Positions 60,665 through 64,000 of a stretch of DNA of 64,000 nucleotides are shown one piece after another. Below the pieces are notes generated by a model. The model searched no databases, had not been told where the DNA came from, and saw nothing but the letters and a program-made list of their open reading frames with translations. Position 1 is the first letter of the stretch, and every line of letters begins with the position of its first letter. Made by a program: the position numbers and the translations under genes. Origin of the DNA: Gelatoporia subvermispora B (lineage: Eukaryota > Basidiomycota > Agaricomycetes > Polyporales > Gelatoporiaceae); the NCBI GenBank assembly GCA_000320605.2, contig KB445804.1:922895-986894 (forward strand), written 5' to 3'.

Positions 60665-63600
60665 CTACACGTCAGCGAGCACGAGCATACTCCACATATA
60701 CAGTGGGAGAGTGAGGTTGTCATTCTGCACAGAAAATGCCTCGAGGGCACCCGACAGCACCGCGACAACCGTGTAGCGAACCACCTATGGTCACATGGGT
60801 CAGCTCACTCCGCGAAGCCCTCCAGGAACGCCTTCGTTCGCTTACTGAGAAGTTCTCCGTATATCCACAGACACGCAGTAGCCACGCGCACGCCACGATG
60901 GAGCAGACGAATGCCGCGCTGCCTTCTAACGTCTTTGGGCTCGTGGGGATCCACCGGTGCCTGCCCCACCGTTTTCCCACGATGGAAGCCTTGACGCGCA
61001 TGAGGGATTGTTTGCGAGACAGGTGTATGGAAGCACTCACTAGTGCGTCCCCAATTCCAAGAACCAAGATGCCTGTGAACTCCAATAGCCGCGAAGGTCT
61101 ACAACAAACACCGATGAGCGTCTGCCAGATTAGATCAATGGAGCCGTAGGACTTACCCCTCGAACCACAAAGTGTTCGCACATCCGGTCAATAGATAGAA
61201 ATGGCTGAGTATCGCCGTGCCGCTATCTTTGTTATCCAGGAACTCGTACATGAAGAGATGGACCGTGGCGCCAAAGGGATACAGTGCGAAGTACCGGACA
61301 TACTCCGCAAACGTGAACAATGCGAACGAAGCGCTAAATGACAAGTGCATGAACGCCGGCTGTCCGCATGAACAGATATGAGCAAAAATGATCAATGAAG
61401 AACGTCCGTTATGGAAAGGGAGACGCACATCTACGACCATTCCTGGTAAGAACATCACGACCGCCAGCGCATGAAAGAACTTGCGTCGTGCGTTCAGACT
61501 CAGCGTGGGCACATGCTTGTCCGCAGCGTCCAGCAGGTCCGTGGCAACCGTCGATACTTGCGCGCTATTGGGCAAGTTCGGAAGATTACTGAGATTCGGG
61601 AGGTTCGGAATGCCTGCGAAGCTGAGGCCGAGTGGGCCCGATGCGTCCCAGGCCGGTGTTGACGGTGTGCTAGAGTCGCCCAGCTCTGCGGCGTTTGTAG
61701 GAGCCGCTGCTTGTACCGGCGCGGACCCCGTTGAATATGCTGCTCCTGCGCTTGCAAGTGCAGCACCCCGACCGGCATCGAATGATGAGTAATGCTCGCT
61801 GCCTGAGCCGACTCCAGCGCGATGTCGGTATCGCCTCGACCGCGCTAGCTGCCTGCTCCAGCCCGCGACACTGAGACTAACTAGCAGCGCCCAGTACGCC
61901 AACAACGCGCATCGTGTCCAAGGCCGGCGTCCAGCAAGCAGCCACCGCATCACCCACATCCAGGGATCGCGTCCGCCAAGGCACCAACGCAGCCACCCGC
62001 CAATGAGGCCCGCGACAATTGCCAGTGCGCCTGCATAAAAGCCCGCGGCGAGCAGGCGGCGATGTTTGAGCTTCTCTGCCGGGTATCGCAGGCGGCGCAC
62101 GGGGCGCCTTGCGATGTGGCGTGAGAGATAGAGGAGCGGCGACAACAAAAAACCAGTAAGGAGTGACCCGGGGATGAGGGCAATCTGATACAACAACAGC
62201 GGGGTAGGCAGGCGATAAGTCTTGATGAACGGTGTCGTAATCGGCCAAATCTATATGCGCAGTTCAGCCGGGCGAGGCCTGATGGTAGTCTGCTCCACGT
62301 ACCCTCGCGATAGTTATGTTGAGCAGCTCCGAAAACAGCACTGTTGCCCCAAAACATACGAGTCCGAGTTCGCCGAGTGTGAAGCCGTGATGCGCAAGAC
62401 GGATCGCAATGTATAGCGTGAACTGATAGAACAGTGAACTCATGACCACCTCAAAATAGCTCATGTCTGCGATGCCAGGATCATTAGTAACAGGGAGTTG
62501 GTAACTTGATGAGCGGCGGAATAACGCACTCTGCCATATTCCGAGCTTTAGCTCTCCGAGAGCGATACGCACGCACAGGATCCAGAGCGTGACCGACACG
62601 GTGAATAACACGTACAAATACGTACGGCGTCCCTCCTTGCGCGGAACGGAATTCACCTCGCCGTCTGGTACACGGATGTTTTTCCTGTGACGGGCCTCGG
62701 TCGCCCAGCTAGCGCACACATGCACCAGAAGAATGGTTGCACAGAATGTTGACAGGTCAACGGCATGGCGCCGCGAGAGTAACAGTGAGTCAAGGGCGGA
62801 ATATGCGGATAGTGGAAGCAAGGCGGGCGGTTCGATCAACCAGTTAGACGGGAGAAGACGCGTTGGAGGCGCCGACGTTGCGGTTTGTAAGGTTTGATAG
62901 TGCATGGCAGCTGCGATCAGGGGCCCTACTAAGAGACCCGTTAAGATACCGTCATCCGCGCAGTCTCTGACCGGTCATAGAGCATTATGTTTTGCATCAG
63001 GGTGAGCCAGATGAAGTTGCCAGTGGATAGACGGGTATTGAGAGCGTTACAAGCAATAACACATGCAGAAGGGATGTGAAAGCACGACGAGCGGGTAGGC
63101 ATAGCCAGGGCGAGCCGCAGAAAAATCCAGAAGATCAGGGACAGACGTTTATTGGTAACGGGGGAGGGGGCGATTAAGGGGCGAAGCAAGCCGATGGTCA
63201 ACGGGTTGTGCAATGAGCATTCAAACAGCCGAGCGAATAAGGGTGATATGTGTTCCGCGTGACACGGAGCATCGAGCCATAGCGGATGCAGACGCCAGAT
63301 ATGTCGCGACGGGTTACAAAAAATACATCAGTTCAATAGGCATCGGCCGGTGTTGCAGGGCGAGAACCAGATAAAGTGCACGGTAGTAACAACACGTGCA
63401 ATATGAGGCAACCGAGGAATGAGAAAGAAGGACGAAGCAATAAACGTGTGAGTGATTGTGTCCAATAAACTTACGCGTAAAACGGACCTGTAGTTCTTCG
63501 GGACTGTCATCCACAGAAATCCGGCTTCGCCACTTCTGGCGGAGCCACCCGCGATGGCGGCGGTGGCGCGTCTAGCGTCCCTGTTATCAGGGAGGCGAGG

Positions 63601-64000
63601 AGAGCCGGGTCTCGCGGGTGGGTGTGGCGTGCGGTTGGATGTATCGGGGGGTGTCGGCAGGCTTGTCCATACGAGGCGTGTCCAAAGAAAGTATATCAAT
63701 GCGGCAACAATGAGTAGAGACAGCTCTGTGGTGTTACGTGAGAAACGTGTCAGGAAGGATCAAACGGGGGCTACCTATGGATATCCACATGTCTGGGGAT
63801 AGCGGTTCGCGCGCGCATGTGCGCAGCTTCACCGCCGCATACCCGAGCGAGCATATCAGCAGCGCATTCTCCGTTGCCTGTCTGATGTCCAGCGTGCAGC
63901 GGGTCGGCGCTGGCGTCCAAGGGAGCCGAACAGTTACGTGAAGGCCGCTCGAGAGAAGGAATTTGCTGGGCGCGGGATTCGTATGTTTGTGCCGGGGGAA
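60665..64000 (-). CDS. Dolichol kinase (Sec59-like), 5' partial
   Basis: Exons, in transcript order: beyond the edge to 63775, 63725-63488, 62966-62530, 62466-62303, 62250-61429, 61359-61157, 61098-61041, 60989-60846, 60784-60665. It phosphorylates dolichol with CTP in the ER, providing the lipid carrier for N-glycosylation and GPI anchors. The conserved C-terminal catalytic region includes ARRKFFHALAVVMFLPG, FAEYVRYF, FLDNKDSGTAILSHFYLL, PSRLLEFTGILVLGIGDAL and SIVGKRWGRHRW, ending ALEAFSVQNDNL and MLVLADV. The N-terminal half has many TM segments (DDGILTGLLVGPLIAA, FTLGELGLVCFGATVLF). The start codon lies past the right edge. The 521-nt intron 62967-63487 is deduced from phase and from VPKNYR joining DCADDG. 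Confidence 0.9.

Noticed and set aside
1..64000. CRISPR array, bacterial operon or phage features
   Set aside because: No regularly spaced direct repeats; intron-rich genes and eukaryotic families throughout.

Overview
The window is nuclear DNA of a filamentous basidiomycete, most likely an Agaricomycete. Genes are split by many 45-80 nt GT-AG introns, coding DNA is moderately GC-rich, and the gene content is fungal (ERG28, a Yor1-type ABCC pump, a VCX1-type antiporter, Dbp6, a peroxisomal FOX2 enzyme). The order placement is inference; no taxonomic search was possible. I rebuilt gene models by hand from splice signals, reading phase and protein-family continuity, and list exons wherever the total length closed on a codon boundary.

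Layout. 1-11.2 kb is gene-dense: 3' part of a CCDC174-like protein, a metallo-beta-lactamase-fold hydrolase, the small subunit of molybdopterin synthase (MoaD/MOCS2A), thiamine pyrophosphokinase, a tail-anchored protein of unknown role, a 972-aa Ser/Pro-rich protein and ERG28. After a 2.2 kb gap and an F-box/LRR protein (13.4-15.8 kb) comes 8.2 kb of gene-poor DNA with two oppositely oriented 151-bp MITE-like elements, a diverged 65-bp tandem duplication and a diverged inverted repeat.

23.9-41.7 kb holds a VCX1-like Ca2+/H+ antiporter, a Tvp38-like Golgi membrane protein with an apparent frameshift, FOX2 (26 exons), a B-type cyclin, an FHA/G-patch protein and an XLF (Nej1-like) end-joining factor. 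41.7-44.4 kb is mostly non-coding but hides a four-exon, 83-aa Cys/His-rich gene. 44.4-57.9 kb contains Dbp6, a 27-exon ABCC transporter, a peroxisomal CoA-transferase/alpha-methylacyl-CoA racemase ending in AKL, tRNA-Val(AAC) and Arp3. After 2.8 kb without recognisable genes, a dolichol kinase gene reads off the right edge.

The genes are mainly housekeeping and do not form a pathway cluster. Two belong to one process: FOX2 (ending PKL) and the racemase (ending AKL) both fit peroxisomal beta-oxidation, the racemase supplying the correct stereoisomer of branched acyl-CoAs. The points most worth a second look are the hidden Cys-rich gene, the Tvp38 frameshift, the paired MITEs, three GC-AG introns, microexons of 4-13 nt, and a 521-nt intron in the dolichol kinase gene. 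I found no CRISPR array, no secondary-metabolite cluster and no obviously new multi-gene system.
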